Assembly: GCF_001428745.1 (NCBI RefSeq)
Contig: NZ_LMIO01000002.1
Coordinates: 496,001-560,000, forward strand
Length of the DNA: 64,000 nucleotides
Direction of reading: 5' to 3'
From: Leifsonia sp. Root227
Lineage (GTDB): Bacteria > Actinomycetota > Actinomycetes > Actinomycetales > Microbacteriaceae
Positions 17,701-25,491 of this stretch are shown here, piece by piece. The position numbers and the translations under genes are program-made. Position 1 is the first letter of the stretch. Each line of letters opens with the position of its first letter. The notes below the pieces were generated by a model. It ran no database searches. It was given only the letters and a program-made list of their open reading frames with translations, and was not told the origin of the DNA.

Positions 17701-19987
17701 CGTGCTCGACAACGACTCCGACCCCAACGGGTACACCATCGCCGTGCAGAAGAAGCTGCTCCAGGTGGATGCGGGCCTGAAGGCGTCCGTGCACGGCAAG
17801 GTCGTCCTCGTCACGGCCCCGAAGACCGAGGGCGCGTACATCGTGCGCTACCAGATCAGCAACGGGCAGGGCGGTGTCGCCAGCGCGTTCATCCAGGTGA
17901 CCGTCACCCCGAACGCCAAAGAGCAGTACCCATCGGCGATCGACCACCTGATCGAACCGGATGCGGTGGCCAACAAGGACAGCGTGAAGGTGGATGCGCT
18001 GGCCGGGGCGACCAACCCGTCCGGCCTCGTCGAAGACCTCGGCGTCGCTCTCACCGGTCCGAACGCCGGCGCGGCCGAGGTGGGCGCCGGCGGCTCGATC
18101 ACCGTGCATCCGGCGGCCAAGCGGCTCGCCATCGCATACCAGGTGAAGGACGAGGTGACCGGGCTGACCGGGGACGCGTTCATCATCGTGCCGCCGAAGG
18201 GCGACGCGACGGCGCCACCGGCGATCAAGAAGTCGCTGCCGCAGCAGATCGTGGAGATGGGCGGCAGCAAGAGCTGGAAGCTCTCCGACATCCTCGACGT
18301 GCCGTCCGGCCGATCGGTGAAGCTGACGGGCGCGAGCGGCGTCAGTGCGACCAACAGCACAGGAGCATCGCCGTTCGGGGACGAGCAGACCCTCCGCTTC
18401 ACCGCCGCGAAGGACTACCGCGGCCCCGCCGCCATCACATTCAAGGTCGACGACGGACGGGATGCAGGGCAGACCAGCGACCGCATCACCACGCTCGTGC
18501 TGCCGATCACGGTGGGAAGCCCCGACCAGTCGGACGTCGCCCCCACCTTCACGTCGCCGAGCGAGAAGATCGAGCCGGGGGAGGCGCCGCTCACCATCGA
18601 CCTGCGGTCGTCGAGCTTCCACCCCAACCCGGACATCCTCGCCAAGCTCACGTATTCGAACCCGCAGTGGACCAACAAGAAGCTCCAGGTCGCGCTCAGC
18701 GGATCGTCCCTGTCGCTGTCGGCGCCGCTCGGCGTGCAGCCGGGGGAGTCCACCGTGGTGACCGTCACGATCAGCTCGGGAACGCACACCATCACCGGAA
18801 CGGTGAACGTGCAGGTCGTCAGCTCCAACCGGCCGGTCGCCAGCCAGAAGAACCCGCCGCAGACGCAGGAGCTGCAGCGCGGCAAGTCGACCACCCTGAC
18901 CGGGGCCGCGAGCGACTCGGCGTGGGTGAACCCGTTCCCCGGGCATCCACTGACCATCACCGACGCGAAGGCGGACAGTGCGCCAGCGGGCGTGACGGTG
19001 ACGTACACCGGCTCGTCGATCACGGTGAGTGCGGCGTCCGGAGCCGCCATCGGCGCGGTCAACGTCGTCTACCACGTGCAGGATGCGACCAAGGACCCGA
19101 AGCGGACCGCGGCGGCAGTCGGGCAGTACCGCGTGACCGTGCACGACGTGCCGGAGAAGCCGTCGGCGCCCGCCAACGCCAAGGCGTCGGACGGGCAGGC
19201 GACGGTCGAGATCGCGGCGCCGGCGAACAACGGCAAGCCGATCGACCAGTACGAGGTGCGCGGCGGCCCGAAGGCCGTGACGACGACCACCATCGGCCAG
19301 GTGACCATCGGCGGTCTGACCAACGGCACGGCGTACACCTTCACTGTCCGCGCGCACAACGCGGACGGCTGGAGCGAGCTGTCGGCGCCGAGCGCGTCCG
19401 TCACGCCGTACGGAACGCCGCAGGCCGTGAGCGGAGCGAAGATCAGCGCAGACCAGTACGCGCCGAGCGACCTCTCCCTGAGCTGGAACGCGCTGTCCGA
19501 CCCGTCCGGCACGGGTGGCGGCGCGGTGACGTACCAGTGGCGGCTGAACGGCGGAGCCTGGAACAGCACCTCCGGCACCAGCGCGACCGTCTCGAACCAG
19601 GGCGTCGGAAGCTACTCGTTCCAGGTGCGGGCTGTGAACAACCACAGCAACAAGACCGGCGGCGCCGACACCTCGAACACCGTCTCCGTGGCCAAGAAAC
19701 CGGACCCGCAGCCGTCGATCGACCTCGCCAAGGGCGATCTCGAACCCGGATACGCGCACAGCTTCACCTACGACGTGACGCTCAATCACTTCAGCGGCAA
19801 CACCACGTACACGATGAACTTCTACTGCAACGGCGGCAAGCTCACCAGCGAGTCGATCACGACCAACGGCAGCGGATACGCCCACTATCGCGGTGCACCG
19901 AACAGACTGCACGCATACTGCGGCTACCACGGCGCGTACGTGACCGCCGGCGGCGTGCAGAGCAGCGTGCAGGACTGGGCGCCGTGA
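14708..19987 (+). CDS. Giant membrane-anchored Ig-like/fibronectin-III surface protein
   Basis: A 1759-residue protein. A single hydrophobic helix (about 14-33) after positive residues suggests a signal anchor with the rest outside. Residues about 40-390 are beta-rich with repeated short sheets and could form a propeller. From about 400 to 1470 there are eight to ten Ig-like repeats of about 95 residues, many with a VLxND-x-DPDGD or DNDxSPSG motif near their start (first at about 419). Two Fn3-like domains (about 1480-1665) and a C-terminal domain with two Cys follow. There is no LPxTG sorting motif. It sits between the kinase cluster and MoxR. A structural or adhesive role is inferred. Confidence 0.8.
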   Translation: MASLSAWIRKRKTLASVTALAVVAGVPLTIAVLHKGFPVNAVDLDTRDVWVTNGDKLMGGRLNHQINELDAAVTGASSDLDVLQDGSAYFLTDAPHGTVDKIDPAFVSLGGRIQVPEKSQLGYGANTLSVLSPTGQLWVLDASGRLDFDKAKTRPTAKVGADAQLAVSKSGETFVVAPQGKKLYTVDHPGAEATTASFPVPGKFQVSAVGDHPVVLDTQANRVITSDGKTVDLPAKGLKLQQPSADDPSALVATASSLLSVPLGGGTVVAHPAGATSTGGAAAVSAPVRLGDCSYGAWAGTARYLYACDGAKDVGVDIDQPVKGDDLEFRVNHGVIALNNLRDGNAWVVSSNMRLVQNWAQLKPNETTVQGDTGEEKPVLQSFSDTLAQRTKVNRPPTAVPDAFGVRPGRSTVLPVLANDTDPDGDVLTISDVSTLPAAQGTLELVEGGRALQFTPAAGLSGTISFRYAVDDGRGGTSTAQVDATLHQPAQNAAPASTRASTAQAEVGQSVKYDVLNDWLDPDGDDLSLVSAASTTEDDVQFKPNGEVTFTSKTGQTGSKEVKVTVSDGKKSTTGSLLITVKAAGTLDPVAVPDFGAGFTGKPVVVHPLDNDQSPSGQPLSLVGASIDGQASADVTTDAARGTVTVLSNTPGEYYVTYTLGAGPKSTTGLIRVDVAADGGSDAPPIAVTDTAYVRPGEPTSVSVLDNDVSPSGRVLVVRSVTAAAGAGDLNVEVLDNAVVKVTAPTVLAEQVQLVYTVSDGIHEAKAGITVVPVPPLVTHQPPIAVDDTATVRAGDIVTVPVMDNDYSPDNAPFSLDPALRDDAAAGKGATAFVSGKTVRYQAPTEPGQYSVVYGITDKLGQKAQATVSFVVTAPDKGSDRAPRPQPLTIRAFAGSTVPVDVPLDGIDPDGDSVTLAGLGSQPTLGRISDSSSTSFTYEAYPTSAGTDTFTYQVKDTYGKAATGTVTIGVIPRPTAVQPPIAGNDPVQVKPGRTVSVPVLDNDSDPNGYTIAVQKKLLQVDAGLKASVHGKVVLVTAPKTEGAYIVRYQISNGQGGVASAFIQVTVTPNAKEQYPSAIDHLIEPDAVANKDSVKVDALAGATNPSGLVEDLGVALTGPNAGAAEVGAGGSITVHPAAKRLAIAYQVKDEVTGLTGDAFIIVPPKGDATAPPAIKKSLPQQIVEMGGSKSWKLSDILDVPSGRSVKLTGASGVSATNSTGASPFGDEQTLRFTAAKDYRGPAAITFKVDDGRDAGQTSDRITTLVLPITVGSPDQSDVAPTFTSPSEKIEPGEAPLTIDLRSSSFHPNPDILAKLTYSNPQWTNKKLQVALSGSSLSLSAPLGVQPGESTVVTVTISSGTHTITGTVNVQVVSSNRPVASQKNPPQTQELQRGKSTTLTGAASDSAWVNPFPGHPLTITDAKADSAPAGVTVTYTGSSITVSAASGAAIGAVNVVYHVQDATKDPKRTAAAVGQYRVTVHDVPEKPSAPANAKASDGQATVEIAAPANNGKPIDQYEVRGGPKAVTTTTIGQVTIGGLTNGTAYTFTVRAHNADGWSELSAPSASVTPYGTPQAVSGAKISADQYAPSDLSLSWNALSDPSGTGGGAVTYQWRLNGGAWNSTSGTSATVSNQGVGSYSFQVRAVNNHSNKTGGADTSNTVSVAKKPDPQPSIDLAKGDLEPGYAHSFTYDVTLNHFSGNTTYTMNFYCNGGKLTSESITTNGSGYAHYRGAPNRLHAYCGYHGAYVTAGGVQSSVQDWAP

Positions 19988-19989
19988 CG

Positions 19990-20091
19990 ATGAGGACCCA
20001 CGAGCGCACGCCGGGCACGGCAGCGACGAGCACGACGACGATCAGCACGACGACGATCAGCACAGAAATGGATGGAACACCGTGGCAGTAA
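19990..20091 (+). CDS. Possible 33-codon leader ORF overlapping moxR
   Basis: ATG just after the giant gene's stop opens a 33-residue, Thr/Ser-rich frame (MRTHERTPGTAATSTTTIS...) that ends at TAA inside the moxR start region, ten bases beyond the GTG. It contains two perfect 15-bp repeats. It may only couple translation across the gap, or may be chance. No homology is known to me. Confidence 0.2.
   Translation: MRTHERTPGTAATSTTTISTTTISTEMDGTPWQ
20031..20060. repeat. Two perfect tandem 15-bp repeats
   Basis: CACGACGACGATCAG occurs twice without change in the gap between the giant gene and moxR. Confidence 0.85.
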
Positions 20092-21050
20092 CCCAGGAAC
20101 AGGCCGACTGGTTCTCCGGAGCCTTCTCGCAGCTGGTCGCGAACGTCGACAAGGCGATCCTCGGCAAGGAGCACAGCATCCGGCTGGTCATCACCGCGAT
20201 GCTCTCCGGTGGCCACGTGCTGCTGGAGGACGTGCCCGGCACAGGGAAGACCGTGCTCGCGAAGGCGCTCGCCAACACGATCGAGGGCACGCAGTCGCGC
20301 ATCCAGTTCACGCCGGACCTGCTGCCGTCCGACGTGACGGGCGTCACCATCTACGACCAGAGCAACGGGAGGTTCGAGTTCCATCCAGGACCGATCTTCG
20401 CCTCCGTCGTGCTCGCCGACGAGATCAACCGGGCGAGCCCGAAGACCCAGTCCGCTCTGCTGGAGGTGATGGAGGAGGGCGTGGTCACGGTCGACGGCGT
20501 CGGCCACCCCGTCGGGGCGCCGTTCGTGGTGATCGCCACGCAGAACCCGGTGGAGCAGGCAGGAACGTACTCGCTGCCGGAAGCGCAGCTCGACCGCTTC
20601 CTCATCAAGACCTCGCTCGGCTACCCCGACCACGAGACCACGGTGAACCTGCTGCTCGACTCCTCGAACCGTTCGCGCGCTGCAGGCGTGCGGCCGATCA
20701 TTGCCTCCGACTCCGTGACGGCGCTCGCCCAGCTCGCCTCCGACGTGCACGCCGACGCGTCCGTCATGGGCTACCTCAGCGAGATCGTCTCCGCCACCCG
20801 TGCCGACAAGGACGCCGCTCTCGGCGTGAGTATCCGCGGCGCCCTGTCGCTGGCACGCGCGGCGAAGACCTGGGCCATCGCCTCCGGTCGCACCTTCGTG
20901 ACGCCGGACGACATCCGTGAGCTCGCCATCCCCGTGCTCGCGCACCGCGTGATCGTGGACCCGGAGTCCGAGTTCGCCGGCGTGACGGCCGAGGAGATCG
21001 TCGCCCGCGCCATCGCGGAGGCGACCCCGCCCGCATACCGCGCAGCGTGA
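20082..21050 (+). CDS. MoxR-family AAA+ ATPase (first copy)
   Basis: A 322-residue AAA+ ATPase of the MoxR group, chaperone-like proteins that work with DUF58 or von Willebrand A proteins. Walker A is VPGTGKT (51-57), Walker [14 protein letters not shown] (from 111), with the sensor region VVIATQNPVEQAGTYSLPEAQLDRF in full. The GTG start is chosen since it opens directly before the conserved N-terminal helix; a weak GGA-rich site lies upstream. It is followed after 31 bp by its DUF58 partner. The client may be the surface protein or an envelope complex, but this is not shown by the sequence. Confidence 0.9.
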   Translation: MAVTQEQADWFSGAFSQLVANVDKAILGKEHSIRLVITAMLSGGHVLLEDVPGTGKTVLAKALANTIEGTQSRIQFTPDLLPSDVTGVTIYDQSNGRFEFHPGPIFASVVLADEINRASPKTQSALLEVMEEGVVTVDGVGHPVGAPFVVIATQNPVEQAGTYSLPEAQLDRFLIKTSLGYPDHETTVNLLLDSSNRSRAAGVRPIIASDSVTALAQLASDVHADASVMGYLSEIVSATRADKDAALGVSIRGALSLARAAKTWAIASGRTFVTPDDIRELAIPVLAHRVIVDPESEFAGVTAEEIVARAIAEATPPAYRAA

Positions 21051-21081
21051 CCTGGGACCGAACGGACGAACAGCCCCGCCG

Positions 21082-22446
21082 ATGACCGCCGCTCCCGACA
21101 CCGCCACCGCCTCCCAGCCCGGCGCCGCACCCACCGGACGCCGCCGTTCGGCGCGCCCGCGTACGTCCCAGGCACGTACTTCTCAGTCGCGCATCGCGTT
21201 CGGCCAACTGCTGGATGCACTGCGCGGGATGCTCGGAGCGCTCGGCCGCCGCATCCACCCGGCCTGGCGTGCCGTCACCGGGTGGCTGGCTCCCGTGCTC
21301 GGCGTGGTGAGCACGTTCGGCTGGATCGTGCTCGGGGGAGCTGCGGTGTCGTTCGCGCTGCTCGCCGTGTTCGGCTGGGCGGAGTTCGCCTTCCTCGGTG
21401 CGACGCTGTGCGCTGCGTTCCTGATCGCCGTCGGATTCGTGTTCGGCCGCTCGACATACGACGTGGCGATCGAGCTGAACCCGCGTCGGGTCGTCGCGGG
21501 CGACAGGGCGCTCGGCCGCATGGTGGTGCGGAACTCCGGCAGCCGCCCCGTGCTGCCCACCAGGATGGAGCTTCCGGTCGGCGCAGGGGTCGCGGAGTTC
21601 ATGGTGCCCAGGCTCGCCGCAGGCGAGGAGAACGAGGAGCTGTTCGCCGTTCCGACCGCGCGGCGCGCCCTGATCCTCGCCGGGCCCGCGCTGTCCGTGC
21701 GCGGCGACCAGCTCGGGCTACTGCGCCGCACCACGGCCTGGACGGAGCAGGTCGAGCTGTTCGTGCACCCGAAGACCACCCGGCTGGCCGCGACCGCCCG
21801 CGGGCTGGTGCGCGACCTGGAGGGGCAGACCACCAAGGTCATCACCGACAGCGACCTCGCGTTTCACGCGCTGCGCACATACGAGCCTGGCGACGACATC
21901 CGCAACGTGCACTGGCGCACGTCTGCGCGCACGGGGCAGCTGATGGTGCGGCAGTACCAGGAGACCCGCCGCTCCCAGCTCCTGCTCGTCTTCGACGCCG
22001 AGCGGTCGCACTTCGCGGACGATGACGAGTTCGAGCTCGGCGTCTCCGTGCTCGCCTCTGTCGGCTGCCACGTGATCCGCGAGGAGACGGAGCTCGACGC
22101 GGTCTGGCAGCAGAAGACGATGCGCGTCGAGACGCCGACCGCGCTCCTCGACGACTCGTGCCGCATCCAGCCGGTGGACGGGATGCACCAGAGCCTGCGC
22201 GACTACGTGCGCAGGTCGACGGTGCGGCTGGCAGCGCCGAGTCTCGTGGTGATGATTGTCGGCTCGCAGCTCGACCCCGCAGAGATCCGGGCGGCGGCGA
22301 GCCTGTACGGCTCGGACACCGAGACCATCGGCGTGCGGGTGGATGTGCACGGCGAGCCCCGCCTGAGCAGGCTCGGCGGCATGATGCTCGCCACCGTGTC
22401 GACGCTGGGTGAGCTGCCGGCGCTCCTGAAGCGAGCGGCACGATGA
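21082..22446 (+). CDS. DUF58 protein (first copy)
   Basis: A 454-residue membrane protein. After a Ser/Arg/Ala-rich cytoplasmic start of about 60 residues, two hydrophobic stretches (about 66-122) anchor it. The DUF58 core follows, with the hallmark YEPGDDIRNVHWRTSARTG near 267-285, ahead of a von Willebrand-A-like strand (LLLVFDAE). DUF58 proteins are usually encoded beside MoxR ATPases, which are thought to act on them. It overlaps the next gene by four bases (ATGA), so they are translated together. Confidence 0.85.
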   Translation: MTAAPDTATASQPGAAPTGRRRSARPRTSQARTSQSRIAFGQLLDALRGMLGALGRRIHPAWRAVTGWLAPVLGVVSTFGWIVLGGAAVSFALLAVFGWAEFAFLGATLCAAFLIAVGFVFGRSTYDVAIELNPRRVVAGDRALGRMVVRNSGSRPVLPTRMELPVGAGVAEFMVPRLAAGEENEELFAVPTARRALILAGPALSVRGDQLGLLRRTTAWTEQVELFVHPKTTRLAATARGLVRDLEGQTTKVITDSDLAFHALRTYEPGDDIRNVHWRTSARTGQLMVRQYQETRRSQLLLVFDAERSHFADDDEFELGVSVLASVGCHVIREETELDAVWQQKTMRVETPTALLDDSCRIQPVDGMHQSLRDYVRRSTVRLAAPSLVVMIVGSQLDPAEIRAAASLYGSDTETIGVRVDVHGEPRLSRLGGMMLATVSTLGELPALLKRAAR

Positions 22447-24815
22447 GCGGCGCGACGACGGCACAGCAGTCCCGGCCGCGCCGCACTGCCGCAGCGCAGA
22501 AGCAGGGGAGCATCGACCGTCTGTCCGCAACGACCTGGATCGACGTGGCGGTGGTCGTCGTGCTCAGCGCCATCGCCGTGCTCGGCTTCCAGCCCGCGTT
22601 CGGGCACTTCTCCTTCTTCACTGCCGCCATCGGCGGTCTGGTGGTCGGGACGGGCTCCGCCGTCGTCTGCCGGCTGTTCCGGCTGTCCGTGCCGCTCACC
22701 GTCACGATCGCCGTCGCCGCATACTTCCTCTTCGGCACGCCGCTGGCGATGCCAGGCTCCGCCACGCTGGTCGTGCTCCCGTCGCTCGACAGCCTCGCCG
22801 GGCTCGTGATCGGCGCGGTGTTCGGCTGGAGCGACGCCGTCACGCTGCAAGCCCCGCTCGAAGCGCCGCCGTACGTCGCCGTCGTGCCGTACGTGGCCGG
22901 CTGGCTGGTGACCCTCGTCTCCGTCTCGCTCGCTGTGCGCTGGCTGCCGCGCGCGAAAGGCAGAGGAGCCGGCCGTGCCGCCGTGCTGGTGGCAGGTCCG
23001 CTTGCACTGTTCGTCGCGGGCATCCTGCTCGGCACCGTGGATGCGTACCTCGCCGCCGTCCGCGGCGTCGCGTTCGCCGCGATCGCGCTGCTCTGGCTCG
23101 CCTGGCGCCGCACGCGCTCTGCGTCCGTCGAGGTCGTCGCGGACCCCGGTCTGCTGCGTCGCAGGATCGTCGGCGTCGGCTCTGTCGTGCTCGGCGCGGT
23201 GGTGGTGGGCGCTCTCGCAGGCTCCGTGCTCGCGCCTCCGCCCGCATCCCGGTTCGTGCTGCGCCAGGAGGTGACTCCGCCGTTCGACCCGCTCGACTAC
23301 CCGAGCCCGCTGGCCGGGTTCCGGCAATACACCAAGGATCTGGAGAAGACGGAGCTGTTCACGGTCGACGGGCTCAGCAGCGGCCAGGTCATCCGGCTGG
23401 CCACGATGGACAGCTACGACGGCGTGGTCTGGACGGTCACCGACCCGAAGGAGAGCAGCGACGCCTCCGGCAGCTTCGAGCTGCTCGGCAGCACCATCCC
23501 GTCGCCTCCGCTGTTCACGCCGGGTTCGACCACGAAGGCGCAGATCGACATCAAGGACTACTCGGACGTCTGGCTCCCGACCATCGGGTACCTGACGACG
23601 CTCGGCTTCGACGCGTACCAGGGAACGGACCCGTCGACCACCGTGCGCGTCAACACCGCCACCGGCACGACGGCGGTGACGAGCGGTGTGAAGGACGGTC
23701 TGCGATACACCGTGGATGCCACGGCCCAGAAGATCCCGAGCGACAAGGCCCTTGCGAAGGTCGCGCCGGCCAGGCTCGATCTGCCGCCCGTCACGAACGT
23801 CCCGGACATCGTGGCGGCGAAGGCCGAGGAGTACGCGGGCTCGGCGACCACCGCCATCCAGAAGCTCCGCAACCTCGAGCGCTCCCTCAAGACGCTCGGC
23901 TATCTGAGCCACGGCCGCGCGTCCGACCCCGTTCCGTCGCGGGCGGGAGAGGGCGCGGACAGGATGACCGACCTGTTCGCCAAGGCGCCGATGGTCGGAG
24001 ACCAGGAGCAGTACGCGAGCGCGTTCGCGCTGATGGCCAGGCGCCTCGGCTACCCGACCAGGGTGGTGATGGGCTTCGCGCCCAAGGTGGTCAACGGCCA
24101 GGCCACGACGGTGACGGGCAATGACGTGACGGCGTGGGACGAGGTCGCGTTCGACGGGGTGGGCTGGGTGCCGTTCTTCCCGACGCCGACCAAGACCGAT
24201 GCTCCGAAGAACCAGACGACCAAGCCCAAGCTCGAACCGCAGCCCCAGGTGCGGCAACCGCCGCCGGCCGACCCGAAGGCGCAGGACCTGCTCACGCCGG
24301 TCAAGACCAAGGACAACGAGCGCAAGGAGGCGAAGAGCGGCTTCGCCATCCCGGCGTGGGCGTGGGTGGTCGGCGGGATCGTCGTGATCCCGCTGCTGCT
24401 GTACTTCGTGCCGCTGCTGATCGTGGCCGCGCTCAAACGCCGCAGGCGCAAGCGCAGGCTCACGACCGGTCCGCCGGACAGACGTGCGGCCGGAGCGTGG
24501 GAGGAGCTGGCGGACGGCTACGACGAGCTCGGTCTGAGTGTTCCGCGCAACGCCACACGCCTGCAGGCCGCCGGTGCGCTGGAGAGGCAGAGCGCCGAGC
24601 AGAACCTGAGCGTGCCCACCGGAGGACTTGCCACGATCGCCAGGGACGTCGACGCCGCGGTGTTCGATGGCTCGGAGGTCGGATCCGACAGGGTGGATGC
24701 GGTCTGGCGTGCTTCGGACGCGGCCGTCGCGGACGCCCGCTCCTCCGCTGGGCGGCTGCGGGCCAGGCTGGCGGCGTTCCGCTACCGCCGCCGTGCCAAG
24801 CGGGCGGGGCGGTAG
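22443..24815 (+). CDS. Transglutaminase-like membrane protein lacking catalytic Cys and His (first copy)
   Basis: A 790-residue protein with about six or seven N-terminal membrane segments (about 30-250), an outside transglutaminase-like domain and a C-terminal membrane helix (about 637-662) followed by a cytoplasmic tail. Aligned by eye with the second copy (40079), the active-site segment SGYCVHFASAMALMAR is VGDQEQYASAFALMAR here, putting Gln521 at the catalytic Cys. The His segment DDLHAWPEL is NDVTAWDEV, putting Thr563 at the catalytic His. The fold is therefore kept without the Cys-His pair, so it is probably a binding or scaffold protein. It closes the MoxR-DUF58 unit. Confidence 0.85.
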   Translation: MSGATTAQQSRPRRTAAAQKQGSIDRLSATTWIDVAVVVVLSAIAVLGFQPAFGHFSFFTAAIGGLVVGTGSAVVCRLFRLSVPLTVTIAVAAYFLFGTPLAMPGSATLVVLPSLDSLAGLVIGAVFGWSDAVTLQAPLEAPPYVAVVPYVAGWLVTLVSVSLAVRWLPRAKGRGAGRAAVLVAGPLALFVAGILLGTVDAYLAAVRGVAFAAIALLWLAWRRTRSASVEVVADPGLLRRRIVGVGSVVLGAVVVGALAGSVLAPPPASRFVLRQEVTPPFDPLDYPSPLAGFRQYTKDLEKTELFTVDGLSSGQVIRLATMDSYDGVVWTVTDPKESSDASGSFELLGSTIPSPPLFTPGSTTKAQIDIKDYSDVWLPTIGYLTTLGFDAYQGTDPSTTVRVNTATGTTAVTSGVKDGLRYTVDATAQKIPSDKALAKVAPARLDLPPVTNVPDIVAAKAEEYAGSATTAIQKLRNLERSLKTLGYLSHGRASDPVPSRAGEGADRMTDLFAKAPMVGDQEQYASAFALMARRLGYPTRVVMGFAPKVVNGQATTVTGNDVTAWDEVAFDGVGWVPFFPTPTKTDAPKNQTTKPKLEPQPQVRQPPPADPKAQDLLTPVKTKDNERKEAKSGFAIPAWAWVVGGIVVIPLLLYFVPLLIVAALKRRRRKRRLTTGPPDRRAAGAWEELADGYDELGLSVPRNATRLQAAGALERQSAEQNLSVPTGGLATIARDVDAAVFDGSEVGSDRVDAVWRASDAAVADARSSAGRLRARLAAFRYRRRAKRAGR

Positions 24816-24827
24816 TCCCGCTCCCCG

Positions 24828-24833
24828 TATAGT
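24828..24833 (+). promoter_or_regulatory. Putative -10 (TATAGT) of the short FHA gene
   Basis: A near-consensus TATAGT ends six bases before the GTG at 24840. One of the clearest leaderless candidates. Confidence 0.5.
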
Positions 24834-24839
24834 GGCTGC

Positions 24840-25337
24840 GTGGAATCGCCCGACTTCATCGTGCCGCCGCCGCACCTCATCCCTCCCCGTCACGACACGG
24901 GGACGGAGACGGCGAAGGTTCCAGCGCGCGAGCGCTCGCTCCCGGTGTTCGCCCCGCCGAGCCCTCCGCCGGCAGCGGCATCCGCTGGTGCCGCTGCTCC
25001 GGCCCGCCAGTGGCGCATCGTCCTGCCGGGCGGAAGGGCCGTGCCGGTGACGGGCACCGTTCTGGTCGGCCGCAATCCCGTGACCTTCGGCGCCTGGACG
25101 GACGCCGAGCTGGTCGCCGTCGACGACCCGGCGGCGAGCGTGTCCAAGACGCACGCCGCTTTCGAGGCGGACGGCGGCGCGCTGTCCGTCACCGACGCGC
25201 ACTCCACGAACGGCGTCGTCGTCGTCGTGGCAGAGGATGCGCGGGAACGGGAGCTCACGCCGGGGGAGCCGACGCCGCTCGCACACGGCGACGTCGTGCA
25301 CCTCGGGCGCTTCTCCGTGCGCGTCGAGCTGAGCTGA
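24840..25337 (+). CDS. FHA domain protein (third FHA of the cluster)
   Basis: A 165-residue protein on a GTG start. Residues 1-55 are Pro/Ala-rich and probably flexible. Residues about 60-162 form an FHA domain: TGTVLVGRNPVTF, then ASVSKTHAAFEADGGALSVTDAHSTNGVVVV, with GR, SKTH and TNG all present. It should bind phosphothreonine, perhaps on the kinase, DUF58 or another FHA partner. A strong -10-like TATAGT just upstream suggests it can be expressed separately from the genes before it. It ends the 15-kb cluster. Confidence 0.85.
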   Translation: MESPDFIVPPPHLIPPRHDTGTETAKVPARERSLPVFAPPSPPPAAASAGAAAPARQWRIVLPGGRAVPVTGTVLVGRNPVTFGAWTDAELVAVDDPAASVSKTHAAFEADGGALSVTDAHSTNGVVVVVAEDARERELTPGEPTPLAHGDVVHLGRFSVRVELS

Positions 25338-25364
25338 CAGGTTCACCCCCGAACCGGTGATAAC
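25334..25364 (+). promoter_or_regulatory. leuCD leader promoter
   Basis: -35-like CTGACA (25334-25339), a 19-bp spacer and -10 GATAAC (25359-25364). The expected start is at or just before the leader peptide's GTG at 25373. Confidence 0.5.
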
Positions 25365-25372
25365 CTGACAAC

Positions 25373-25417
25373 GTGTTTCACGGTCTGCTCCTCCTTAGCT
25401 GCCGCGACGAGTCCTAG
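25373..25417 (+). CDS. Leucine leader peptide (attenuation)
   Basis: A 14-residue frame, (M)[13 protein letters not shown], with a GTG start and TAG stop. It has four consecutive Leu codons (CTG CTC CTC CTT) and sits directly upstream of leuCD, the hallmark of leucine attenuation. Stalling on the Leu codons when charged tRNA-Leu is scarce would change folding of the downstream stem. The transcript probably begins at or near the GTG, so the peptide may be read from a leaderless end. Confidence 0.8.
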   Translation: MFHGLLLLSCRDES

Positions 25418-25442
25418 ATCCTCCAGGCCTCCCTCGTCGCGG
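25402..25442 (+). promoter_or_regulatory. Attenuator stem of the leuCD leader
   Basis: CCGCGACGAG (25402-25411) pairs perfectly with CTCGTCGCGG (25433-25442). The left arm lies inside the leader peptide just after its Leu run, where a stalled ribosome would block pairing. No T-run follows, so it may act through Rho or on translation rather than as an intrinsic terminator. Confidence 0.6.
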
Positions 25443-25491
25443 AGTTCGTCGTCGGCTGATCCGGAAGCAAGCTAAGGAGTTCTTGAGCATC

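Noticed and set aside
15587..19930. Antisense open frame of 1447 codons opposite the giant surface protein
   Set aside because: It lies wholly within a well-supported gene, has the Arg/Val/His-heavy composition of GC-rich antisense frames, and shows no domain.
22203..25346. Minus-strand open frame of 1047 codons across the DUF58, transglutaminase and FHA genes
   Set aside because: It spans three real genes and their gaps, is Arg/Gly/His-rich and shows no recognisable domain. It is a shadow frame.
25402..25442. Standard rho-independent attenuator for leuCD
   Set aside because: The stem lacks a T-run. It was kept as an attenuator stem of uncertain mechanism.
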